From contig JACDZG010000034.1 in the NCBI GenBank assembly GCA_013426805.1, forward strand, positions 1-59,662: a stretch of 59,662 nt of DNA. The letters run 5' to 3'. The DNA is from Chromatiaceae bacterium. Its GTDB lineage: Bacteria; Pseudomonadota; Gammaproteobacteria; Chromatiales; Chromatiaceae. Shown here in pieces: positions 1 to 9,900 of this stretch (within the stretch, counting starts at the first letter, position 1; every line of letters begins with the position of its first letter). A program made the position numbers and the translations under genes. The notes under the pieces are model-generated. The model searched no databases. It saw nothing but the letters and a program-made list of their open reading frames with translations, and had not been told where the DNA came from.

Positions 1-1
1 G

Positions 2-319
2 TTCGTCGATCTGGCCCACTGCCCGGCCGGCAAGACCATCGACTGGGACTGGTGGGAAACCGGGGGGCGCCCGCTCGACAGCGATCATCCGACCGTCGCG
101 CGCTCAAGCCCGCCGGCGGCGGGTCCCGCGTTTGCCCGCGCCACCGAACGCTTCCCGCTCCTCAAGACCCTGGCCCGGACCATTCGGGCGATGCAGTATT
201 CCATCCGCACGGTGCAGGAACTGCTGGGACATGCGGATGTGTCGACGACGATGATCTACACCCATGTGCTCAATCGACCGGGGGTGGTGCCGGTTCGGAG
301 CCCGGTGGATGCCTGGTAG
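2..319 (+). pseudogene. Tyrosine recombinase (integron-integrase type) remnant with internal deletion
   Basis: The frame is open from the window edge to TAG at 317-319. Its last 35 or so residues match the C-terminal end of integron-type tyrosine recombinases: [20 protein letters not shown] includes the LGH box and the catalytic Tyr, followed by HVLNRPG. The residues just before it, [18 protein letters not shown], resemble instead the N-terminal SAM-like domain of the same family (pattern IRxxHYSIRTE). The HxLRHS box and the whole core between them are absent. The two ends therefore seem joined across a large internal deletion at the shared IRT codons. The true start lies off the window. The product cannot be a working recombinase. 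Confidence 0.7.
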
Positions 320-381
320 TCTCAGCAAACCGCGGAGCCGGCCGGTGGAACCTGGTGTAGGGTGCCGATCGCGAAGGTCGC

Positions 382-472
382 CGGTCCGCAGAGCGGACCC
401 TACAGGCCGCCGGTCCGCACAGCGGACCCTACAGCGGACCGTCCGCGGCCGGCCGGAACGATGATCAAGGCC
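382..472 (+). repeat. Small palindromic mobile-type repeat, copy 1 (partial)
   Basis: This stretch holds two direct copies of CGGTCCGCACAGCGGACC (382-399 with one mismatch, and 411-428), each followed by CTACAG. It ends in GGCCGGAACGATGATCAAGG (451-470), the conserved right end shared with copies near 43.25, 48.29 and 56.17 kb. The same GGTCCGCACAGCGGACC core recurs in the 43.2 kb copy. No matching left inverted repeat is visible, so this copy looks truncated. Confidence 0.7.
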
Positions 473-514
473 GACGGTGGGGCGGCGATCGAGCGGGCCG
501 CCGTGGGTCGGTTC

Positions 515-1102
515 CTAAGCCGGAAACAACCGAGCGACGTCCAGGGTTAGCCCCTCCAGGATACCGCTCCCGGCAATCCGGTCGGCGGCATCGAAACGCT
601 CGCCCGTGGTTGGGCCGGTGTAGATGGTGACCTGCCGCCGCTTGGGATCGACCATCCATACCTGCCCGACACCGATGGCGAAGTATTCGTCCAATTTATC
701 CTGGACATCGCGCCAGCGATCATTCGCGGATGCGATCTCGAACACGGCGGCCGGACCAAAATCCAGAAAGCCTTCCGGGAGCGTAGCGCTCTGTGACCGG
801 GCAACGAGCACCGCATCAGCCCCGCGGACCCGGTCCGGGTTGCGCCGCGTGATGATGCCGACCTCCCCGACCAGGACCCAGCCAAGATGCTGGTTTTCGG
901 CAAAATCCGCGATGAGCCGGCCAAGCTGCAACTCGGCTTTGCCATGGAGTGCACCAGTTGGAGGCAAGTGAACAATACTCCCGTCGATCAACTCGCAACA
1001 GGGCCTATCACCCAAGGCAAAAAGCGCTTCAGCCGTGAGTCCATGATTGATTGTCGAAGTGGCTTGCGGGACAGTTTGCATCTCAACAGGGAAGCGAGGC
1101 AC
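515..1102 (-). CDS. Uma2 family (DUF820) PD-(D/E)XK-like putative endonuclease
   Basis: A 195-residue protein of the Uma2/DUF820 family, common in multicopy in cyanobacteria and purple sulfur bacteria and structurally related to PD-(D/E)XK nucleases. Visible family features are an Asp in GADAVLV, a Glu in AVFEIAS, the DKLDEYFAIGVGQVWMVDP segment and the strand after it (RRQVTIYTG). The chosen start is GTG at 1102, behind a GGAAAGG ribosome site about 5 nt upstream; an in-frame ATG seven codons later is the alternative. The cellular role of the family is not established. The gene stands alone beside the integrase relic, consistent with an accessory position. Confidence 0.8.
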   Translation of the reverse strand: MPRFPVEMQTVPQATSTINHGLTAEALFALGDRPCCELIDGSIVHLPPTGALHGKAELQLGRLIADFAENQHLGWVLVGEVGIITRRNPDRVRGADAVLVARSQSATLPEGFLDFGPAAVFEIASANDRWRDVQDKLDEYFAIGVGQVWMVDPKRRQVTIYTGPTTGERFDAADRIAGSGILEGLTLDVARLFPA

Positions 1103-1168
1103 GTGGACCTTTCCACCGGGTCAAGGATAGACCAAAGACGGCTTTGGCGTGAGGTGACCGGCGCGCGT

Positions 1169-2116
<948 letters not shown>

Positions 2117-3418
2117 TCAGCCCCGGTGCTCCTTCGGGACATAGTCTCGCACGGTCTCGCCGACATAGATCTGACGCGGACGGGCGATCTTGTTGCGCTG
2201 GGTCTGATCATGCTCCCACCAGTGCGCGATCCAGCCGGGCAGCCGGCCGATCGCGAAGATCACGGTGAACATGTTGGTGGGAATGCCGATGGCCCGCAGG
2301 AGGATGCCGCTGTAGAAGTCGACGTTCGGATAAAGTTTGCGCTCAATGAAATAGGGGTCGGAGAGCGCAATCTCCTCGAGCCGCCGGGCGATCTCCAGCA
2401 GTGGATCGTCCCCGCTCAATTGCGGCAGGAGCCGTTCGGCGATGCTCGCCAGCATCCGTGCACGCGGGTCGAAATTCTTGTAGACCCGGTGCCCGAAGCC
2501 CATCAGCCGCACCTTGCTGTCCTTGTCCTTGGCCAGCTTGACATATTCCTCCGGGGTGATGTTGCCCGCATGGATCTGCTCCAGCATGGTCAGCACCTCC
2601 ACGTTGGCACCGCCATGCAGCGGCCCCCAGAGCGCGCACACGCCGGCGGCGCAGGAGGCAAACAGATTGGCTCCGCTGGAGCCCACCATGCGGACGGTCG
2701 AGGTCGAACAATTCTGTTCGTGATCCGCGTGCAGGATCAGGATCAGGTTGAGCGCCTCGCGCACCAGTTGGGGGCAGATGTACTGCTTGTACGGCTGCGA
2801 GAACATCATATGCATGAAGTTCGGCACGTACTTCAGGCTGGGGTCCGGGTAGATGTAGGGCAGACCGCGGGATTTGCGGAAGGCGTACGCAGCGATGGTG
2901 CGGATCTTACTGATCAGACGCGCCGCGGCATGGCGGAACTGGGTCAGATCCTCCAGTTCATGCAGTTCCGGGTGGAAACAGGACAGCGCGTTGATCATGG
3001 CCGAGAGGATGGCCATCGGCGGGGCGGTGCGCGGGAAACCCTCGAACTGATGCTTCATGCCCTCGTCCAGATTGGCGAAGCGCGTCAAATCCGCGGAGAA
3101 TTCCTCGTACTCGGCCGGCGTCGGCAACTCACCGAAGATCAGCAGCCAGGCGACATCGGTGAAGGTCGGGCTGCCGGCGAACTGCTCGATAGGGATGCCG
3201 CGGTAACGCAGGATGCCCTGTTCGCCGTCGATAAAGGTGATCGCACTTTCGCAACTGCCGGAATTGCCATATCCGGGATCCAAGGTGATATACCCCGTGC
3301 GGTCACGCAAGGTACGGATATCAATGGCCCGTTCGTGCTCGCTGCCTTCGACGATCGGCAGTTGATATTGGCTGTCACCCAGGATCAGGGTGGCCTGTTC
3401 GGCTTTGATTTCAGACAT
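2117..3418 (-). CDS. gltA: Citrate synthase (type II, hexameric class)
   Basis: Condenses oxaloacetate and acetyl-CoA to citrate, the entry step of the TCA cycle. At 433 residues it matches proteobacterial type II enzymes. Motifs seen are the N-terminal GDSQYQLPIVEG segment, the active-site His stretch CALWGPLHGGANVEVL, the second His and oxaloacetate-binding Arg in MGFGHRVYKNFDPR, and the catalytic Asp in NVDFYSG. The start is well supported by a GGAGG ribosome site seven bases upstream. It is followed on the same strand by hemF. Confidence 0.97.
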   Translation of the reverse strand: MSEIKAEQATLILGDSQYQLPIVEGSEHERAIDIRTLRDRTGYITLDPGYGNSGSCESAITFIDGEQGILRYRGIPIEQFAGSPTFTDVAWLLIFGELPTPAEYEEFSADLTRFANLDEGMKHQFEGFPRTAPPMAILSAMINALSCFHPELHELEDLTQFRHAAARLISKIRTIAAYAFRKSRGLPYIYPDPSLKYVPNFMHMMFSQPYKQYICPQLVREALNLILILHADHEQNCSTSTVRMVGSSGANLFASCAAGVCALWGPLHGGANVEVLTMLEQIHAGNITPEEYVKLAKDKDSKVRLMGFGHRVYKNFDPRARMLASIAERLLPQLSGDDPLLEIARRLEEIALSDPYFIERKLYPNVDFYSGILLRAIGIPTNMFTVIFAIGRLPGWIAHWWEHDQTQRNKIARPRQIYVGETVRDYVPKEHRG

Positions 3419-3460
3419 CTATGGGCCTCCGGGTTACTGAAGAAACCGCCGCGGCAACGA

Positions 3461-3601
3461 TCATTGACCGGCCTTGTTGGTGATGGAACGGACGAAACCA
3501 ACGACCTTGTCTTGCCACTGCCTGGCCCACGGCGGCTGGGGAAGATTCCAGCCGATAACGATCCCTACAGCGATAAAAAACAACATCGTGATCAAAACCA
3601 T
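3461..3601 (-). CDS. Small single-pass membrane protein, unknown function
   Basis: A 46-residue protein beginning MVLITMLFFIAVGIVIGWN, which is one hydrophobic membrane segment, followed by a basic amphipathic tail ending RSITNKAGQ. The start is preferred over an upstream ATG (3673) because a GGGAG ribosome site lies just ahead and the hydrophobic segment then sits at the N-terminus. It lies about 40 bases upstream of gltA on the same strand, so co-expression is possible. No family recognised. Confidence 0.55.
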   Translation of the reverse strand: MVLITMLFFIAVGIVIGWNLPQPPWARQWQDKVVGFVRSITNKAGQ

Positions 3602-3743
3602 GTCTCCCAAGTTTGAGGTCTGAAAAGGGGTCTGGTCGGGTCGGGTCGGGTCCGCCGCACCCAAGCACCGCACCGACGGCGGACGCTCGCGTCGGCCCAG
3701 ACCGGAACCAGCAGACCTGGACCACTGGAGACACGACAGCGCA

Positions 3744-3979
3744 TCAGGACAGACCGACCGCCTGGTGCATATAGGTCACCGCGGCCGGATCCAGCTTGAG
3801 CTGCGCGGCCAGATCGGCCAGGTAATGCCGCTCGGCATCGCTATCGACGGCGATCGTCATCAAGGACGCGGCATAGAGTTGCGCCGCCACCTGTTGGTTG
3901 GGCACCGGACGCGTGAGGGCGTCCAGGTCGATGGGCTTTTGCATTTCCTCGGCGACGAAAGGATGTCGAGCGCATTCAT
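3744..3979 (-). pseudogene. DUF533 (YebE/TerB-like) protein relic
   Basis: A ribosome site and start (GGAGAG, ATG at 3979) open with MNALDIL, the usual first residues of DUF533 inner-membrane proteins. That frame then runs into unrelated codons. In another frame the DUF533 C-terminal domain follows at once: KPIDLDALTRP, then AAQLYAASLMTIAVDSDAER and LADLAAQLKLDPAAV. The whole middle of the protein, including the membrane segment, is missing and the two ends are out of frame. This is best read as an internal deletion with frameshift. A short ORF of 66 residues remains and could be translated, but no function should be assumed. Confidence 0.65.
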
Positions 3980-4157
3980 GTGAACTCTCCGCTGGGCCGA
4001 TGACCGCAGGCGATTTCCGTCAATCGCCGCGGTCTTGTTATGGATGTTGCAGGGTCCGATCATCCGGCAGGCGCGTTAATCACCATGCCTGGATGCCGAC
4101 TGACGGGCCATGGTACCGCGCCGGGAGGCCGTCGGGGTACCGTCAGGCACCGCACCG

Positions 4158-4928
4158 TCAGGCGTGATCCTCCAGATGAAAACCCAGTGACTCCAAGATA
4201 ACGCCGGTAATGGCTCCACCCAAGAGCCCGCCGAGAAATCCCGGGGGAAGCTCGCGGCGGATTTGCCCCAGCAGATCCTGGCTGGTGCCGTCCAGTGCCA
4301 AGGTCGGCGCGCCCCCAAGCAGCCAGACGCCGGCACCCACCATGGTCGCAATCAGACCAGCCACGACCGCCGCCGACAAACCAGCGGGAAATAACGCGCC
4401 GCCGCGAGTGACCAACCAGCGTTCGGAAATTTCAAACAGGGTTCCCACCAACGCGACCACGCCGGCGGCCAGCACAAAGCTGCCCGCGCGGTGGCCGGTC
4501 GCGGCGACCAACGCGGCCACGCCGCCCCCGGCGATCACCCCCCCGACCAGCCCGGCCAGGGTCCGCGCCAGCGGACGACCGCCGCCACCCGTCATCCAGG
4601 CGAAAAAGCTCCCGCCGGCCAGCCCCGCGATCCCGGCTGCTCCGGCAATCTGGAGCAACCCCGGATCGTGGCCGAACACGATCAGCGACCCGATCGATGC
4701 CAACACGCCAGCCATGGCCCCGGCCAACGCAACCGGCATCGCGCTGTAAAAGGCGGAGGTCGTCATGGCCGCGGCCGCGGCCGCCACCACCGGCGGCTGC
4801 CAACCGGTCAGACCCACGACCAAGAGCACCTGATGCAGCCCCGCGAACAAGGCGCCAAACAGCCCCCCCGCGAGTCCCCAGGCAAACAAGGCCATCACGA
4901 TGGCGGTAAACTGGTCTTTGGTTATCAT
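4158..4928 (-). CDS. Polytopic membrane protein of unknown function
   Basis: A 256-residue protein rich in Ala, Gly and Val with about six to seven hydrophobic segments, for example ALFAWGLAGGLFGALFAG near the N-terminus, several glycine-rich helices such as IAGAAGIAGLAGGSFFAWM, and LLGGAITGVILESLGFH at the C-terminus. The start at MITKDQF is chosen because a GGAG ribosome site lies 7 nt upstream; the longer frame to 5060 adds a non-membrane, arginine-rich stretch. It is divergent from the 5085 gene. I do not recognise the family. The glycine-rich helices could suggest a channel or permease but nothing fixes a substrate. Confidence 0.65.
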   Translation of the reverse strand: MITKDQFTAIVMALFAWGLAGGLFGALFAGLHQVLLVVGLTGWQPPVVAAAAAAMTTSAFYSAMPVALAGAMAGVLASIGSLIVFGHDPGLLQIAGAAGIAGLAGGSFFAWMTGGGGRPLARTLAGLVGGVIAGGGVAALVAATGHRAGSFVLAAGVVALVGTLFEISERWLVTRGGALFPAGLSAAVVAGLIATMVGAGVWLLGGAPTLALDGTSQDLLGQIRRELPPGFLGGLLGGAITGVILESLGFHLEDHA

Positions 4929-5084
4929 ATCGGCTCCGCCGCTGCAGGTGGTGAACACCGCCAGTCTAACAATATCCGGGACGCTGCGACGCGCGGACAC
5001 CGCGCGACCGCAGGCCGCACCGGCAAGCAGGCGACGCCAACCTCCGCTACACTTGCGCATCCCACTGGCAGCTCATTAAGTCCT

Positions 5085-6023
5085 ATGTCCGAGCCCACGG
5101 CCAACGGTACCCGCCGCCTGATTGATGGCGAAATGCGCGTCTACTACGACGGGTACTGGATCAAACACTACGATCCCCCGATCGATACCCTGGAAACGCG
5201 CAAGGGTCTGATCCAGGCACTGACCCGGCGCCTCTTCAATCATGTGGAATTCGGGATCAACATCCCCGGCAACCGCCTCGACGCGGCCCGGGCGGCTTAT
5301 CAAGCCGAAACCGACACCGAGCGCAAGCGCGTCAACGGGGCCATGCTCGCCGGTGCCCTCTTCAACCGCGCCACGGATATCTTCACCTGCCTGGTGGACT
5401 TGCAGAGTTCCGGCATCGAGATCACCCCCGACAACACCCTCATGCGTGAGTGCGGCCAGTGCCTGATGGAGGCCCTTGACTTGGGCAAGATGGTCCGCCA
5501 TCGCGGCGGCGACGAGGGGATCGACGAACTCTGGGGTGAGCCTTTCAAAGCCTACTCGATTCCCATCGAGGCCTTCTATGAAAGCCGTTACCTCAAGATG
5601 GCCATGACCATGAGAGACATCGACCGCATCGGTACCGGCCTGAAAGACGCCTTTTCCAACAGCACCCAGATCACCATGATCGCTCCGCGCGTCGACGCCT
5701 TGGCCGAGGCCGGCAAGCGCAAGTGCGAAATGCTGCGCACCGACCCGGGGATCTTTCGGGTATGGCCAAGTTATGTCGTCGCCCGCGAGCGCCTCTGCAA
5801 CATCCAGCCCCAGTTGCCGACGGCCCCGGACGCGGCAACCATCCGCGAAGCCCTGGAAGGCGCGCGGCTGATCCGCGAAGGAACCGACCTGGTTACCAAC
5901 ATCGTGCGGGCCCGCGTCCCCATGCCCAAGAGCACGCGGGAATTTCTCGACCGGTGTCACCAGTTCCGCCAGGCCCTGAGCCGGGCGAACAGCACGCGGT
6001 CAATACGCCCCCCGAACGCCTGA
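5085..6023 (+). CDS. Conserved-looking cytoplasmic protein, unknown function
   Basis: A 312-residue soluble protein starting MSEPTANGTRRLIDGEMRVYYDGYWIK. The frame is open much further upstream (to 4491), but that part is the shadow of the divergent gene; the ATG at 5085 is the first with protein-like composition after it. There is no signal peptide or clear membrane span. Sequence features include a predicted helical middle with MRECGQCLMEALDLGKMVRH and MTMRDIDRIGTGLKDAF. It ends 15 bases before the convergent response-regulator stop. No family recognised; coding character is strong from composition and length. Confidence 0.65.
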   Translation: MSEPTANGTRRLIDGEMRVYYDGYWIKHYDPPIDTLETRKGLIQALTRRLFNHVEFGINIPGNRLDAARAAYQAETDTERKRVNGAMLAGALFNRATDIFTCLVDLQSSGIEITPDNTLMRECGQCLMEALDLGKMVRHRGGDEGIDELWGEPFKAYSIPIEAFYESRYLKMAMTMRDIDRIGTGLKDAFSNSTQITMIAPRVDALAEAGKRKCEMLRTDPGIFRVWPSYVVARERLCNIQPQLPTAPDAATIREALEGARLIREGTDLVTNIVRARVPMPKSTREFLDRCHQFRQALSRANSTRSIRPPNA

Positions 6024-6037
6024 ATGACCCACCGGGA

Positions 6038-6751
6038 TCAGTACTTGGGCTCGGACTCTCCCGGCAGCACGCAGGTGAGCTGATAGCCGACGCCCCGCAC
6101 CGGCTGAATACACAATTCGGACATCCCGCCCCCCTGAAGTTTGTGCCGGATGTGACTCATGTGGACATCGGTCGCCCGATCGTCCGGGGTCCAATACTCG
6201 CCGCGGGCCAGGTCGGCACGATGCACCGGCTCACCCAGGTGGGCGATCAGATAGGCGAGCAGGGAGGTCTCCCGCGCGGTGAACTCAATCCGCGCGTCGT
6301 CGCCTTCCCGGCTCAGACACCGGTTTGCGGTGTTCAGCCGGAAGGGACCGACCGCGAGCACGGGGAGGGCATCCCGCCCGTGTTGACGGCGGCGCAACAC
6401 CGCCCGCATGCGTGCGCGCAACTCGTCGGGATCGAAGGGCTTCGCCAGATAGTCATCCGCCCCGGCCTCCAGCCCCGCAACCAAATCGGCCTTACCCCCC
6501 CGCCCGGTAATGATGATAAGCCCCGTAGAACGGGTGCGCGCCAACTCGCGGGCGATGTCCATGCCATCCTCGGCCCCCAGATTCAAATCCAGAAGCACCA
6601 GGTCCACACCACCGCGGTTCAACAAATCGATTAATTCCGCTCCGCTGAAGGCCAGGGAAACGTCGAAGCCGTCGCTGATCAGGATACGCTGCAGCCCCTT
6701 GGCCAAGGCCACGTCGTCCTCAACGATGATGATACGCGCGGGTTCAGGCAT
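6038..6751 (-). CDS. OmpR/PhoB-family response regulator
   Basis: A 237-residue two-component response regulator. The receiver domain (residues 1-120) has the acidic pair E11-D12, the phospho-acceptor D55 in LVLLDLNLGAEDG, T82 in IIITGRG and K104 in YLAKPFDPDE. The C-terminal winged helix (about 135-230) shows FTARETSLLAYLIAHLGEPV, DVHMSHIRHKL and RGVGYQL, typical of OmpR-type DNA binding. The start is placed at MPEPARIIIVEDD; the longer frame upstream lacks domain character. It is divergent from the large hybrid kinase that starts at 6906, and the 154 bases between would hold both promoters. That layout makes the kinase the natural partner, though this is inference. Confidence 0.93.
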   Translation of the reverse strand: MPEPARIIIVEDDVALAKGLQRILISDGFDVSLAFSGAELIDLLNRGGVDLVLLDLNLGAEDGMDIARELARTRSTGLIIITGRGGKADLVAGLEAGADDYLAKPFDPDELRARMRAVLRRRQHGRDALPVLAVGPFRLNTANRCLSREGDDARIEFTARETSLLAYLIAHLGEPVHRADLARGEYWTPDDRATDVHMSHIRHKLQGGGMSELCIQPVRGVGYQLTCVLPGESEPKY

Positions 6752-6905
6752 GATAGATCGCACAAACAGCCGGTGGGGAAACGCAAGAGCCTGCCTTCCT
6801 GGCGTCCGTTGCCAATCGCGCAGCGGGCAGCGGCGCGTTGTAAGCATCCGGAAACCACCGGATCGTCGCGATACTCTAACAAAATTAGCGGGGCCTGGAT
6901 CTCCC

Positions 6906-9900
6906 ATGACGGCGTTCCCTTTCCCCACCGTGCAAATCGCGCGTCGACGACTCCCGGCGCGCTTGAACGACCTCGCCCGGGTGGGCGGACTCGCGGCCGC
7001 GGCCGTCGCCGTTAGCCTCGTGTATCTGCCGGTCGGCTACGGACTGGACCTGGTCTTCGGGTCGGTCTTTGCCATGTTGGCCATCCACTGGTTGGGGACC
7101 GGCGCCGGCGTTCTGGTAGCTGCCATCGGCGGGGCATACACGATCATACTCTGGCACCACCCCTACGCCTGGCTGATTCTGATCGCCGAGGCCCTGTGCG
7201 TGGGTGTGCTGCACCGCTATCTCCGGCCGCAGGGTGAAGTGTTGCCCCTGGCTGCCGCGGACGGCATCTACTGGTTGATTCTCGGCATGCCCCTGGTGGC
7301 CCTGAGCTACGGCGGACCGCTTGCCATGACCGGCACCGAGGTGACCCTGGTGGCGTTCAAACAGGCCATCAACGGAGTACTCAACGCGGCGCTCGCCGGC
7401 GCGATCGTACTCGGCATCCAGTTGCTGCGGCGGCGGGCCGTCACGGTACCGATCGGCGAGATTCTGTTCACCTCCATGGTACTGGCGGTCCTGGTCCCGG
7501 CCTTGAGCGTCTCGATCTTTCAGATCCGCCGCCTGACCGACGCCATGGAAGCCGACGCGTCCGACACCTTGACCCTGGCCAATCGACTCGCCGCCGCGCG
7601 TTTCAACCGGCCCGACCCACCGCCGACCCTCGCCGCGGCGCGGGCCGAACTGCCGGAGCTCATCGAGCAGATCCGTTGGCTCTTGCCCCAGGCCGGCGGG
7701 ATCACGATGACCCTCTTACCGGCTCCAGATCACCCCCGATCGTCGGCACCCGACCACCGGGTGACGCAACAATCGGCAGCTGAGCCAAATCTTCAGCCGG
7801 CAACCGGCCCACGGCTATCGCGCATGGCGCGTTTCCGTAAAGGCCGATTCCAGCAGCGCGCCGACCTGACCCTGGCGGGTGTACCGATCCAACTGGTCGC
7901 GGATCTCACCGCAACCAGGGCGGTGGAAGCCTTGCAGCGCGTCCAGCTTAGCGTGTTCCGGCAACTCAGTACCATCCTGGTACTCGCCCTGATCGGTGCG
8001 TTCGCCTTCAGCCGGCGCATCGGCCGCCCCATTGCCACCCTGGCCGCTATTGCCAGCCGCCTGCCCGCCCAGCTCGACCGACCGGAGCATGACGCCCAGC
8101 CGCGGCCCAGCCGGCTGCGGGAGATCGCTGAATTCAGCGCCGCCTTCACACGGATGGAAGTGGCCCTGCGGACAGACATCAAGGCCCGGCAGGAAAGTGA
8201 ACGCGAACTACGGCACAGCGAGAGACGCCTCGCGCGCGCCCAACGGGCGGGGCGCGTTGGCGTTTGGGAGTTGAACACAACGACCAAGACCGCCTGGTTC
8301 TCCGACGAGGCCCTGCGTATCTTCGAGTTCCCGCCGGATCAAGCCCTGGTGGATTACGCGGTCGGCGCCGCCCTGGTCCACCCGGAGGATCTGCCGGGCA
8401 TGGAAGCCGCCATCACCCAGGCACTCGCCGAGCGGCGCCCTTACCACTTGGTCCTGCGTTTGCGATTCGCTGCGAACCGGGTGAAGCACACGAGTGTCGA
8501 CGGCGAACCAGTCGACGATGCGGGGATCATCCGCATCATCGGCACCATCCGTGACATCACCGCAGAAACGTTGGCGGAGCACGTGCTGGCGCAGAGCGAG
8601 GCACGCTTCCGGGCGGTCTTCGAGCAGGCGCCGATCGGCATGGCCATCGTCGGACCCGACCGGCGCCCGCAATTCACCAATCCCGCCTTGGAGCGAATTC
8701 TCGGACGCGACGCGGCGACCATCCAGACGCTGCGTTTCGACGACTTCACCCATCCGGAAGATCTCGACGCCGACCTGTGTCTGTTCCAGGAACTGCTGGC
8801 CGGCAAGCGTGCCAGCTATCGCATCACAAAGCGCTATCTGCGACCCGACGGCACCCTGGTGTGGGGTGACCTCAGCGTGGCCCTGCTGCCGGCGCGCGAT
8901 GGCGGGGCACCGCTGCCACTCGGCCTGGTGCAGAACATCACCGAACAGCGCCTCGCCGAGCAGGCGCGGGCCGAAGCGGAACAGGCGCTGCAACGTTACA
9001 GCGCGAAGCTCGAAGCATTTTCGGAGCTGACCACCCGCTACCAGCCGCCCGCCCAGCACCTGCAAGCACTCCTGAGTTACGGGTGCCAGGCATTCGGGGT
9101 CCAACTCGCGGCCCTCGCCGAGGTTCGCGACAAGCACTATCGGCTGCTCGTCGCGGTGGGTGACGCGGCGACCGACCGCAGTGGCCCGGCGGGACCGGTC
9201 CGCGTCGACGACCTGGCAGCCGACCCATCGCCCGTGCCGCGACATCCGGTCTTCGGCGCGGACCTCGCGTTCCTGACCCGCATGGACTTGACCTGGAGCG
9301 ACGCCGAGGGCGTTGTTCACCACGGTCTCCTCGACCTCGCCGACCGCACGACCGCGCCGCATCTGGGTCAGCCGGAACAACAGATTCTGACGCTGATGGC
9401 TCAGCGCATCAGCGCCAACCTCCGCGAACAGGCGGTGCTCGATGGCCTCCTGCAAGCGCGCCAGCGCGAGGTCATCGGTCACCTGGCGGCCGGTGTGGCC
9501 CACGACTTCAACAACGTGCTGGGAGTGATCAGCAGCAATCTGCACTACCTGGGGCAGCTGCTGTCGGCCGCGGCGGACACCGGTGACGCGCGGGAAGTGC
9601 TCGCCGAGACCGAGGCCGCGATCGCTCAAGCCAAGGTGGTCACCTCGGGCCTGCTCTCGCTGGGACGCGGCGAGGAAGTCAGTGTCGGTCCCTGTCCGCT
9701 CGGCGAGTTGGCGCAAGACTTCGCACCCGTGATCCAGCGCCTGCTGCCGCCGCGGATTGCGCTGACCCTGGACCTGACGCCGGGAATCGTTGTGTTATCG
9801 AACTCCGCATTACTCCAAGTCGCCCTCCTCAACCTCGCACTCAACGCGCGCGATGCCATGGGTACCGCCGGGCAGTTGACGATCCGCGTCACCGCCCAAC

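Noticed and set aside
8208-9716. 502-codon minus-strand frame opposite the hybrid kinase
   Set aside because: Antisense to conserved PAS and kinase segments; no motif or ribosome site.
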